DNA from: an uncultured Oscillospiraceae bacterium
GTDB lineage: Bacteria; Bacillota; Clostridia; Oscillospirales; Acutalibacteraceae
Assembly: GCA_900539845.1 (NCBI GenBank)
Contig: UQDP01000014.1
Span: forward strand, 1-62,625
Direction: 5' to 3'
Length of the DNA stretch: 62,625 bases
Below, piece by piece: positions 62,608 to 62,625 of the stretch (positions are counted from its first letter, which is position 1; each line of letters starts with the position of its first letter). A program made the position numbers and the translations under genes. The notes beneath the pieces were generated by a model. It was not told the origin of the DNA. It worked only from the letters and a program-made list of their open reading frames with translations, and searched no databases.

Positions 62608-62625
62608 ACTGAAGTTTGACAGCGC

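Noticed and set aside
1..62625. tRNA or rRNA genes
   Set aside because: I saw no cloverleaf-like or rRNA sequence in the intergenic regions; a covariance-model scan would be the decisive test.

Overview
The window looks like a chromosome segment of a spore-forming, Gram-positive gut clostridium (Eubacteriales, Oscillospirales-like). Pointers are a spore-coat catalase gene (cotJC), an LPXTG-type wall protein, lipoproteins, BspA-like repeats, zinc-ribbon membrane proteins, a lactose operon and moderate to low GC. The species cannot be named from sequence alone.

Region by region: (1) 1-6.70 kb is the lysogeny end of a prophage-like element running off the left edge. It has leftward small early genes, a Cro-like and a LexA-like repressor on a divergent operator-bearing promoter, a GIY-YIG protein and a large serine integrase. 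(2) 6.70-7.14 kb is the middle of cotJC, whose 5' end has been displaced by element 1. (3) 7.14-33.9 kb (or to 34.58 kb) is a second serine-integrase element inserted near the 3' end of the same gene. It carries a recombinase, a small HTH/sigma/zinc-finger control module, a one-directional array of about ten zinc-ribbon proteins (many membrane-anchored, including M4 and S8 proteases), a huge secreted C-type-lectin/BspA protein with a 39-residue companion peptide, an XRE regulator, a Fic protein and a toxin/immunity-like pair. Two tandem copies of attR plus the cotJC 3' end lie at 33.90 and 34.58 kb. The left and second right junctions rebuild a symmetric attP with 12-bp inverted arms centred on GA, and excision would restore the cotJC frame exactly. 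(4) 34.7-62.6 kb is ordinary chromosome: a UvrA paralogue with a DEDDh exonuclease; a ROK-GPH symporter-beta-galactosidase operon under a consensus promoter and operator; a LysR-linked group of hydrolases, cyclophilin-like lipoprotein, flavodoxin and a beta-lactamase-fold lipoprotein; an iron-sulfur aldo/keto reductase; a NUDIX protein; membrane-bound GH18 and DUF4838 proteins; YgiQ; an LPXTG surface protein; and mgtE behind a long structured leader.

The strongest idea is that cotJC, a mother-cell spore-coat gene, is interrupted twice by independent serine-recombinase elements. This resembles the skin element of sigK, in which excision during sporulation rebuilds a coat or sigma gene. The second element's cargo is a co-oriented, apparently co-regulated set of zinc-ribbon surface proteins whose collective role I do not recognise.
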